From positions 1 through 30,787 of the IMG/VR virus record IMGVR_UViG_3300030099_001048: a DNA stretch of 30,787 nucleotides, one strand, 5' to 3'. Position 1 is the stretch's first letter. Each line of letters begins with the position of its first letter. Of this stretch, positions 24,008 through 30,426 are shown one piece after another. The DNA is from a virus. Position numbers and translations under genes: made by a program. A model generated the notes under the pieces. It did not search any database. It saw nothing but the letters and a program-made list of their open reading frames with translations, and had not been told where the DNA came from.

Positions 24008-24528
24008 AAAAAAACCATTGCGTTTTGTACATCTATTGCTGACATTCTTTTAAACTTTTCGGCTCGTATCGTTATGTCTCCGTCGTACGCTTCTATTGTA
24101 TATTTATCATTCTTCTTTTCAACAATAGGTCTGTAAAGTATCGCCATAAGTTCCGGCAAATTATTCTCTAATCCGTTTACTATCAAAGTCTCAATATCAG
24201 CATATTCGCCAAGAGTTATATCGTCTAATTTAGGGTGGAATCCGTATTCTATGCCTTCGACTTCTATAATATTTGACAATCTTACTTCCGCTTCGTTTTG
24301 TAACCTTTCAAAATGCTCCATAATAGTCGCTACGTCGCGTATGCTTAACTCTTTGACAAGGTCTAAAGGTATATTACTTAATTCCTTTAATTGTGTAATT
24401 GCTTCGAGTCCTGCCCTATCATTATTTTTACGATAAAATTTTAGCCACTTTTCTAGACTTACGTCTGACCAGTTATTAACTACTTCGAACTCTTGCGTTT
24501 CTGCCTTTTTATTTATTTTGACTTTCAT
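23881..24528 (-). CDS. Tail-assembly chaperone, short (0-frame) product
   Basis: The 215-residue product is acidic and helical. It contains the YGFHPKLDDITLGEYADIET segment and MAILYRPIVEKKN with YTIEAYDGD, which I recall from tail-associated proteins of Bacteroidota phages (GxxYgFxPxL, LYRPI, YxIxxY). By analogy with lambda gpG/gpGT, the 0-frame and the frameshifted product would coat the tape measure protein before tube assembly. Codons GTT TTT TTT TGG at 24015-24004 hold the slippery site, after which 41 more 0-frame residues follow, ending in KNGGGSE. A TCTATTATATA element precedes the ATG. Confidence 0.75.
   Translation of the reverse strand: MKVKINKKAETQEFEVVNNWSDVSLEKWLKFYRKNNDRAGLEAITQLKELSNIPLDLVKELSIRDVATIMEHFERLQNEAEVRLSNIIEVEGIEYGFHPKLDDITLGEYADIETLIVNGLENNLPELMAILYRPIVEKKNDKYTIEAYDGDITIRAEKFKRMSAIDVQNAMVFFWTFANELLTILPSYLMERIRKMSQVKDFRTKDSQKNGGGSE
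24006..24014 (-). promoter_or_regulatory. T9 slippery site for -1 frameshifting
   Basis: Nine T on the coding strand, read in frame as GTT TTT TTT TGG. The heptamer T_TTT_TTT lets both tRNAs re-pair in the -1 frame, which continues directly into the open frame at 24007-23741. No strong stimulatory stem was identified by eye. Confidence 0.7.
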
Positions 24529-24541
24529 AATATATAATAGA
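24529..24541 (-). promoter_or_regulatory. TCTATTATATA element abutting the start at 24528
   Basis: On the minus strand TCTATTATATA, TT and then ATG. It is identical in core and spacing to the elements at 11024 and 29538. It lies in the 30-base gap after terL, at the entry to the morphogenesis genes, a logical late promoter position. Confidence 0.45.
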
Positions 24542-24558
24542 AATTTTGTTAATTTAGT

Positions 24559-25872
24559 TTATTGTACAAAATACTTGCCATAATTAGAATCTATTTCGTA
24601 ATACATTCTCATCATAATTGCGTCCGCGTAATCCGGCGAACGTCCAAGTATGTCTTTTATTTGCTCTTTCGGTACGATCTGTAATTTATTATCCTTGTCA
24701 GCGTCCTTAGTCCTTATTTGTTCTAGTTCTTCAAGTATAAAATTCTTTATATTTATGTCCGGACAAGTAATACCTATTTGAGCAGTATTAATATATTCGG
24801 CTAATTTATAAAAACATTGCGTTTTAAGGTTCTGATAATTTTCTTTTTTTAATGGTCTCGAATTATTCACAAATCCTTGACATCTTAAAAAGTCTTTCGC
24901 ACCACCACCGACTCCGTCTTCGTCGATTATTATATTTCGTAATGGTACGCCGTTAGTCTGTTGTATTTGCTTTACTTCGCTCACAACGTCGTTTATAGCG
25001 CTTTTAAGCAACGTTCTTATTTTTTTAATATGTAGACCTTCCCAATACATAATAACTGTTCTATCGTCTCCAAAACGCGCTACATCGCAAGATATATATT
25101 TATCGCCTTCCTTACCTTTTTGCGTAAACATATTAATTATGCTATTGTAATCAATAAGAGAATCCTTAGTCGCGTCATACTCCCAATTTCCGTGTAACAG
25201 TCTTTGTTTACTAAGTTCGTCTAGAGTTTGTAATTGTGTCTTGTAGTATTTAGATATATAATAATTATCATCTACTAATGATTGTATAAACTTTCTATGC
25301 GGTTTTTGTGTACCTTCTTTTGAAGGTCTGTAATATTGTGTATATACCCAATTCTTAGCCGGATTACAAGTCATTAACATTTTAGGTATTAATCCGTATT
25401 GGTCAAGCTTATAACGTAACCTCGACGAAGTAATGTTTTTAGCTTTTTCTGTGATTTGATTGCATTCGTCTATAAAAGCACCGGTTAATTCTAAAGACCC
25501 TAGATTGTCAAAGTTTCGGTCTGACGGATACAAGAATAAATCCTTAAGCATTATTTCTGACTTATTATAAAACTTAATTATATTACTACTTGCGTTATAA
25601 TTATAATGCTTATTATTCTTTATGCCCCACTTTTCGCATACCTCGAAAAAGGTATTAAGAGTAGTCTTTTTTAATGCGTCTAATTTAGACCGACCCATAA
25701 GGTATCTAGTGCCAGGATATTGTAAGCACATAAGAATAAGCCAAGAGCAACCGACCCAAGACTTTCCTCCACCCGCTGCTCCTCCGAATAATACCTCTGT
25801 TGTTGTTTCGTCTAATAAATACTCTATTGCTTTTCCCTGTGTCTCTGTGAAATCGGTATTAATGTCTAGCAC
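24559..25872 (-). CDS. terL: Terminase large subunit
   Basis: The 437-residue product has an N-terminal ATPase with Walker A GGAAGGGKS (30-38), Walker B GAFIDE with D135 and E136, and a coupling-motif-like MLMTCNPAKNWVY. A C-terminal RNase H-like nuclease follows, with SCDVARFGDD and IIIDEDGVGGGAKDF as acidic metal-binding motifs. Length is normal for the family. Together with TerS it cuts and pumps DNA into the prohead. Start overlaps terS by 14 bases. Nothing indicates the packaging type directly, but the circularly permuted contig favours headful packaging. Confidence 0.95.
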   Translation of the reverse strand: MLDINTDFTETQGKAIEYLLDETTTEVLFGGAAGGGKSWVGCSWLILMCLQYPGTRYLMGRSKLDALKKTTLNTFFEVCEKWGIKNNKHYNYNASSNIIKFYNKSEIMLKDLFLYPSDRNFDNLGSLELTGAFIDECNQITEKAKNITSSRLRYKLDQYGLIPKMLMTCNPAKNWVYTQYYRPSKEGTQKPHRKFIQSLVDDNYYISKYYKTQLQTLDELSKQRLLHGNWEYDATKDSLIDYNSIINMFTQKGKEGDKYISCDVARFGDDRTVIMYWEGLHIKKIRTLLKSAINDVVSEVKQIQQTNGVPLRNIIIDEDGVGGGAKDFLRCQGFVNNSRPLKKENYQNLKTQCFYKLAEYINTAQIGITCPDINIKNFILEELEQIRTKDADKDNKLQIVPKEQIKDILGRSPDYADAIMMRMYYEIDSNYGKYFVQ

Positions 25873-26206
25873 CTTTTATATTGACGTTTATTTTAATCGG
25901 TTCTTCTGTCAGTAATTCGTATTCCGAACGCTCGACATAACCTCTGTTTTTTCCTTTAGTCTTCAAATAGAAAATAGTAGCAGAACTATTTCCGTCTCCT
26001 ATCTGTTTATGTAATTGACTTTCTGCGTAGTCTAATGCAATATTACTTATGTCCTCGACTTTTCTTTTAAAGTCTTCGTCTTCTTTTAACCACCCGTAAA
26101 ATGTAGTCCTTCCAATACCGACAGACTTACAAGCCGTCGTTACTATTCCCAAACTCTTTTCGAGCGCTTCTAATATTGCTTTTTTAGTGTGTTCAGTTTT
26201 GTTCAT
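25859..26206 (-). CDS. terS: Terminase small subunit
   Basis: The 115-residue product has an N-terminal helix-turn-helix (TTACKSVGIGRTTFYGWLKE), a central oligomerisation helix (FKRKVEDISNIALDYAESQL) and the segment SSATIFYLKTKGKNRGYVER followed by a short beta-like tail. This is the familiar terminase small subunit plan in Bacteroidota phages; it recognises the packaging site. It directly precedes terL and overlaps the IbrB-like gene by 14 bases. Confidence 0.88.
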   Translation of the reverse strand: MNKTEHTKKAILEALEKSLGIVTTACKSVGIGRTTFYGWLKEDEDFKRKVEDISNIALDYAESQLHKQIGDGNSSATIFYLKTKGKNRGYVERSEYELLTEEPIKINVNIKGARH

Positions 26207-26843
26207 TATATTCTTTTTTTATTCGTATCATCTTTTTAGTTTGCCAAGTCTTTTTATATTCAACATTCTCGAATAATTTACTAAAGCCTGTTATGTGTTT
26301 TAACTTCAATACCTCTTCCGGTTCCATACCTAAGTGATTACATATTTCGTCTTCCGTCCAACCATTTTCTAGCATATCGAATACCATACTACTCATTCCG
26401 CTTATAGAGTGCGAACCTCTTGCCCTATTATGTCTTACTGTAGCTGCCATACGTTCGTTCTTATCTTTTTCTATTACTACTATTGGCAGAAGTCCTTTAT
26501 TACGCTCCTGTATATCTTTATTTTGTAGACAAGTAAAGTATCTATGAAAGCCGTCTACTATTACATATTTTTTAATGTCTTCGTCATATATCGTTACAAT
26601 AGGTTGTGTATATCCGTCGTGTTTAATCGACTTATATAACAAACCCATTTCGACCTTAGCTACACTATTCGGATTATAGTCATTAGGTTGTACGTCTTTT
26701 ATTGGTACCCACTTAACTAAATCAATCGGTTGATTAACTTCCGATATTTCTTTATGTAAGTATTCTCGTATATCGTTTAATAGTTTAGATCTGTCTTTAC
26801 AATTTTTTATAGCTTCTTTAATTGCTTTTTTTATGTTCTCCAT
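26193..26843 (-). CDS. IbrB-like ParB/sulfiredoxin-fold protein
   Basis: The 216-residue product has a helical N-terminus, then the ParB/Srx core: WVPIKDVQPNDYNPNSVAKV, a Q-P-I-V strand, and YVIVDGFHRYFTC with the DGFHR motif that replaces GxRR in this subfamily. A helical region with TVRHNRARGSHSI and a helix-turn-helix (WTEDEICNHLGMEPEEVLKL) follow. Proteins like this are encoded beside PAPS-reductase/DUF3440 proteins (the IbrA/IbrB pair). ParB-fold domains can bind NTP or cleave DNA. The pair is kept together here with a 26-base overlap. Exact function unknown. Confidence 0.8.
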   Translation of the reverse strand: MENIKKAIKEAIKNCKDRSKLLNDIREYLHKEISEVNQPIDLVKWVPIKDVQPNDYNPNSVAKVEMGLLYKSIKHDGYTQPIVTIYDEDIKKYVIVDGFHRYFTCLQNKDIQERNKGLLPIVVIEKDKNERMAATVRHNRARGSHSISGMSSMVFDMLENGWTEDEICNHLGMEPEEVLKLKHITGFSKLFENVEYKKTWQTKKMIRIKKEYNEQN

Positions 26844-28050
26844 TTTTAAAATAGTTTAATACTTCTAATTTTTGTTCTAATGTCAAATACTTAGTCGATA
26901 ACGTCATTGGTTTTATCCAACGACTCTTAACCTTATCCGTTCCGTTTGGATTCATATGATAGCGTCTATATGCGTCAGCGTGTGAACTCATAGTCCAATT
27001 CTTTAGCTTAGTAAAGTCAAAATCGCTACTTAATATTGTATCTATTATTTTACGCCAAAAGTCTCTATGTATTAATCCGTCGTGATATATCTTATGTGAT
27101 TCGATTTTCTTATCAAGTAATTCTCTATAATTTTCGTCCGGAACAAGATACTTTGCTAAATGTAAAGCGTATTCGCGCCAGTCTTCGAACATATACGGAA
27201 GTTCTCGCGGACAAGTAAAGGAGTTCCCTTTTATATGTTTTATTGTGTTTGCTCCTTCTATTTTCTTACTTACTTTATTCCAAGTCTTTGGCTCTATTTC
27301 TTGCACAAGTAAAAGGTTTTTTAATGCCGTTTCGTGATGTAAATTAGAGACGCGCATATCCATAACCTTAACTCCTTGTTTATATAATTCGTTGTAAAGA
27401 TTATTGTACTTACAATCCTTATCATTTATGTATTTCCATACGTCCGTATAACTCCAATCAAAAATAGGATAAAAAGTATATTGACTTATTTTCTTATTAA
27501 GTATCTTGCCCCAAGTAATATCTTTATATGTAACCGCAGACGTTAAAGCTATATATCTTGTCGGACTTTCTTCTGTTCTTACTCCGGCTAAATAACAAGT
27601 ATTTTCTTTAAAATCTACTTTGGCAATCTTTTCGAATAGTTCGTGAAATCTATCTGTACCATAATTATTTTCTGTAATAGCTATTTTATCTTGTTCGTGT
27701 ATCCAATCTGCTTTTTCTTTTACGTCCCAACAATAATGATATCGACTATTTGTAGACGCATTATTTGTGATAACCATAGGTATTTGATACCAATAAGGTT
27801 TTACTTCTTTACGATACATAACTTCCTTAACGTAATCTATTGTACTTTGCCACTCACATTCTTGGTCTAAAAACATAACCGGTAGTGGTAGTTTGTCTTT
27901 TTCTCTTGCTACTTCTAACGCTAATTCCAAAACTACTGTACTATCTTTTCCACCACTAAAGCTGACAACTACTTGGTCAAAGTCTTCGAATAATCGACTT
28001 ATTCTTTTTTTAGCTGCTTCATATACGTTCGTTTTACTATATATTTTCAT
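26818..28050 (-). CDS. PAPS-reductase-family protein with DUF3440-like C-terminus (IbrA-like)
   Basis: The 410-residue product has the PP-loop SFSGGKDS (30-37), which binds and activates ATP or related adenylates, then the acidic DQECEW strand and GVRTEES. The C-terminal half (from about residue 230, MDMRVSNLHHETALKNLLLV, and many aromatics) matches the DUF3440 layout. Relatives include DndC, which activates sulfur for DNA phosphorothioation, and IbrA. A classical assimilatory role is unlikely because the partner enzymes are missing. I infer a nucleic-acid or protein modification chemistry. Its start overlaps the GNAT gene by 14 bases. Confidence 0.85.
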   Translation of the reverse strand: MKIYSKTNVYEAAKKRISRLFEDFDQVVVSFSGGKDSTVVLELALEVAREKDKLPLPVMFLDQECEWQSTIDYVKEVMYRKEVKPYWYQIPMVITNNASTNSRYHYCWDVKEKADWIHEQDKIAITENNYGTDRFHELFEKIAKVDFKENTCYLAGVRTEESPTRYIALTSAVTYKDITWGKILNKKISQYTFYPIFDWSYTDVWKYINDKDCKYNNLYNELYKQGVKVMDMRVSNLHHETALKNLLLVQEIEPKTWNKVSKKIEGANTIKHIKGNSFTCPRELPYMFEDWREYALHLAKYLVPDENYRELLDKKIESHKIYHDGLIHRDFWRKIIDTILSSDFDFTKLKNWTMSSHADAYRRYHMNPNGTDKVKSRWIKPMTLSTKYLTLEQKLEVLNYFKNGEHKKSN

Positions 28051-28402
28051 ACGTCATTTGTGTAATTCCGTTCTTATATGTTTTTTTAATATTAAATCCG
28101 TATCGTTTTAAAGTGTTTACACTCATTTTAGTACAGAACGCCCTCATTTTTTTATATCCTAAGTCTTCCGCAATAATCATTCTTTTTTTAAATAGATAAT
28201 CATATATTCCTTTTCCTCTATGTTCTTTAAGAACGTATGCACATTTAAATAATGCCGTACTTCCTAGCTTTTTAATACCTGCCATACCTACTATTTTATT
28301 GTCTATTTTATAAGTTATGACATCTAATTTAACCGGAACTAATATTCCTTCTTTTTTTGCCTTATCTAAAAAGTCGTTTGGTATTTGGTTTATATCAATC
28401 AT
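28037..28402 (-). CDS. GNAT-fold acyltransferase-like protein
   Basis: The 121-residue product has the GNAT order: strands VITYKIDNKIVGMAGIKK, then the acyl-CoA loop EHRGKGIYDYLFKKRM (60-75), and the late segment MSVNTLKRYGF. The usual second Gly of RxxGxG/A is Tyr67, so cofactor binding may be altered. The ATG overlaps the methyltransferase stop by four bases (ATGA). GNAT proteins usually acetylate small molecules or proteins; phage Mu Mom is a GNAT-fold enzyme that modifies adenine in DNA. Given its neighbours, DNA or protein acylation is possible; not shown by sequence alone. Confidence 0.75.
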   Translation of the reverse strand: MIDINQIPNDFLDKAKKEGILVPVKLDVITYKIDNKIVGMAGIKKLGSTALFKCAYVLKEHRGKGIYDYLFKKRMIIAEDLGYKKMRAFCTKMSVNTLKRYGFNIKKTYKNGITQMTYENI

Positions 28403-29001
28403 TGTATTTTTTTTAATGCTTTACTTAGTCGCGCTTTACTTAATTCATTTCCTACTACGTCAAATCCGTTCTTATGTAATACTTTTAAATAATAACCGAT
28501 TCCAATAAATAATTCTAAACAACTTTTATATTGACCTTTAAAAACTTCACATACTTTTTGTAGACTTTTTATTCCGTTTAATCCGTTAAGTATTGACCAA
28601 TCTTTTATCTCTGCATTATTAAGCGTTACAACTATTATACAATTTTCTAGCCAATTACTGCCAGATCTATATTTCTTCTTAATATATTGTATATCTTTTA
28701 CGTTTTTCTTAGCTTTAAATTTAGACATCATACTTGATGCTTCGCGTTTCCCGTAAACTATAAAAGCATAATTATTGACATTATTAGTTATAAGATTCAC
28801 AACTATATTTTCTAACTCTTCTTGCGTTATTTGGTCGCTCATATTTTCGTCGTTATTCTTATTATTCATAGTCTGCCAATAATTTAGATTTCCGTTGCCC
28901 CAAGGAGGGTCTGTATAACAAAAGTCTAATCCGTTCGGATAATGTTTTTTAATGTTTTGTTCGACTCGCGGGTCGTTAATGTTTCCGTTTGTAAATTTCA
29001 T
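28399..29001 (-). CDS. DPPW-type DNA methyltransferase-like protein
   Basis: I start at ATG 29001-28999 (MKFTNGNIND), five bases after the ParB-like stop; a longer frame runs into that gene. The 200-residue protein has the catalytic motif DPPW (about 31-34), typical of N6-adenine or N4-cytosine methyltransferases, and the SAM-binding motif I near its end (LELFIGIGYYLKVL, then GFDVVGNE). The order, catalytic motif first, is that of the beta class. The middle region is short, leaving little room for a separate target recognition domain. Its partner may be the ParB-like protein upstream. Confidence 0.82.
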   Translation of the reverse strand: MKFTNGNINDPRVEQNIKKHYPNGLDFCYTDPPWGNGNLNYWQTMNNKNNDENMSDQITQEELENIVVNLITNNVNNYAFIVYGKREASSMMSKFKAKKNVKDIQYIKKKYRSGSNWLENCIIVVTLNNAEIKDWSILNGLNGIKSLQKVCEVFKGQYKSCLELFIGIGYYLKVLHKNGFDVVGNELSKARLSKALKKIQ

Positions 29002-29006
29002 ATTAA

Positions 29007-29537
29007 TTATTTTATTTGTATTTCGAACTCGTGTCCACACTCCGGACATATTACATCTACGTTTTTAGATTCTCTAATCATTTCTACTGCTAACCTTTTA
29101 GCTTCCTCTTCTATTTCTTTTTGTGTTATTTCAGAATATTTAGTGTCCGGATTAAGACTTGGCTCAAAATCTATATTGTCGGGTTGCCATACGTCCATTC
29201 CCCATTCTCCAAGCTCGTTCTCGTTCCATTCGTTTCCTATAATATTCCAATCCCATTCACCGAATGATAAGTTATCTTTAATAATAAACTCTTGTTTTTC
29301 CTCTTCTGATAGCGTTTTAACGACTTTTACCGGTACTTCTGTTAGTCCGGCTTCCTTAGACGCTTCGAAACGCATATTTCCTCCTAAAATAATATTATTT
29401 TCGTCGACAACTATTGGTCGTATTTCTAACATTTTAGGAAATTCTTTTATGCTTTGTACTAATTTTTTAAACTTTTCTTCCTTAATTATTCTCGGATTCT
29501 GTTTATTTGATTGTATTTGGCTTGTTTTTAGTTTCAT
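29007..29537 (-). CDS. ParB-like nuclease-fold protein with C-terminal zinc ribbon
   Basis: Residues 1-80 form the ParB/Srx core: MKLKTSQIQSNKQNPR, a helix KFKKLVQSIKEFP, RPIVVDENN and the ILGGNMRFEASKEAG motif (G-x-x-R). Then comes a Trp-rich acidic region (SFGEWDWNIIGNEW) and a final zinc ribbon with CPECGHEF. ParB-domain proteins of this design commonly accompany DNA methyltransferases in phages. Whether this one cleaves DNA or guides modification is unknown. A TCTATTATATA element abuts its start. Confidence 0.83.
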   Translation of the reverse strand: MKLKTSQIQSNKQNPRIIKEEKFKKLVQSIKEFPKMLEIRPIVVDENNIILGGNMRFEASKEAGLTEVPVKVVKTLSEEEKQEFIIKDNLSFGEWDWNIIGNEWNENELGEWGMDVWQPDNIDFEPSLNPDTKYSEITQKEIEEEAKRLAVEMIRESKNVDVICPECGHEFEIQIK

Positions 29538-29550
29538 ATTATATAATAGA
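29538..29550 (-). promoter_or_regulatory. TCTATTATATA element abutting the start at 29537
   Basis: On the minus strand TCTATTATATA, AT and then ATG. It sits in a 25-base gap upstream of the modification island and shares core and spacing with those at 24529 and 11024. Six bases separate the TATTAT hexamer's end from the A of ATG, so a promoter here would make a leaderless mRNA. Confidence 0.45.
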
Positions 29551-29562
29551 TTTTATTTATGT

Positions 29563-29808
29563 TTATTTAAAGTCTTCATTAATTCCGCGTTCGCCGGTTA
29601 CTATTTCTTTAGCTTCTGACCACGCTCTGCTTCGATTTAACGAATCTTCTGTTCTTATTAGACTTGGCATACCTTCGGCGGGTTTAGAGTCCATATAAAG
29701 TCCGCATTCGCATTTAGCTTCTTTAGTAACCCATTTATTATCTACAAGAATAATAGTCGCTTTACTAATATACTTTTGTTGACCACATTCGCATTTATAT
29801 AGTGCCAT
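29563..29808 (-). CDS. Small zinc-ribbon protein, 81 residues
   Basis: Two paired-Cys motifs, CECG near residues 6-9 and CECG near 33-36, separated by a beta hairpin-like segment (ISKATIILVDNKWVTKEAK), make a zinc ribbon. The C-terminal part (PSLIRTEDSLNRSRAWSEAK) is helical and polar. It likely binds nucleic acid or another protein. It lies between the DUF3310 gene (14-base overlap) and the ParB-like gene. Not a named family to me. Confidence 0.7.
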   Translation of the reverse strand: MALYKCECGQQKYISKATIILVDNKWVTKEAKCECGLYMDSKPAEGMPSLIRTEDSLNRSRAWSEAKEIVTGERGINEDFK

Positions 29809-30025
29809 TCTTTAGTTTATCATATTTATTATGTAATTCCTCTAATTCAAAATGTAGATGATTAATCGCTTTTCTAATGTCCTCTATTCCGCCGTCATCG
29901 TGTTTGTTTTTCGATCTGAGTAAATAGGTTACAGCAGTACCTACATTGTAGCTTAAATCAAAATTAGAGACTACGTCTTTTGCCATATATCCGTTTTTAC
30001 CTTTGTAATATTCTGGTATATCCAT
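29795..30025 (-). CDS. DUF3310-family protein
   Basis: The 76-residue product matches DUF3310: an opening YYKG, the helix FDLSYNVGTAVTYLLRSKNK, and DIRKAINHLHFELEELHNKY. This small helical domain is widespread in phages; some are annotated as nucleotide kinase-like, but its activity is not established as far as I know. It starts two bases after the Cys-rich protein gene. Confidence 0.85.
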   Translation of the reverse strand: MDIPEYYKGKNGYMAKDVVSNFDLSYNVGTAVTYLLRSKNKHDDGGIEDIRKAINHLHFELEELHNKYDKLKNGTI

Positions 30026-30027
30026 AA

Positions 30028-30426
30028 TTATTTGTATAAGTTTACTAATGTTTTTATGTTATTAAAGCAACTATTTAAACAACTTCCGCAGTTAGTTCCC
30101 CAACTATAATTAGTATTGTAAATATAGTTATGTAATTCTATCATTTTCTTTTTATCTTTTTGTGTCTTCGCTCTTCCTCCTTTTATTTCCTCCCATATAT
30201 TTAACACCTCTTCGACTATTTCCGGCGGTAAGTCTTCCGGTTGTTTCATTTCGGTCGTTTTAGTCCAATACTTTTCCGGACAATCTAACGGCGCAAGTCT
30301 AGACTTAATTTTCATAAAACACATACAACGCTTACATTGACCGGTCGGCTTAAAATAATAAACGCAACTTCTACATATATTCATACGTTCCTTATAGACC
30401 TCGTCTGTAACAAAATATCTATTCAT
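30028..30426 (-). CDS. Cys-rich zinc-binding protein, 132 residues
   Basis: The N-terminal half has CRSC, then CKRCMC and a later Cys before PEKYW (about residues 18-52), a zinc-ribbon layout common in uncharacterised phage proteins. The C-terminal half (from about 68) is a small helical domain with YNTNYSWGTNCGSCLNSC, also familiar from Bacteroidota phages. It looks like a two-part protein joined by a short Pro-rich linker. Its start overlaps the end of the sigma-like gene by 8 bases, continuing the early-to-middle operon. Function unknown, probably nucleic-acid binding. Confidence 0.75.
   Translation of the reverse strand: MNRYFVTDEVYKERMNICRSCVYYFKPTGQCKRCMCFMKIKSRLAPLDCPEKYWTKTTEMKQPEDLPPEIVEEVLNIWEEIKGGRAKTQKDKKKMIELHNYIYNTNYSWGTNCGSCLNSCFNNIKTLVNLYK

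Noticed and set aside
26818-28050. PP-loop protein as assimilatory PAPS reductase (CysH)
   Set aside because: It is longer than CysH, has a DUF3440-like C-terminal half and no sulfur-assimilation partners; its operon is modification-like.
28942-29619. Plus-strand open frame of 225 codons
   Set aside because: It lies antisense to the ParB-like and zinc-ribbon genes, which have clear motifs, and its translation is Ser/Phe/Leu-rich as expected from the reverse of an AT-rich coding strand. Not a gene.
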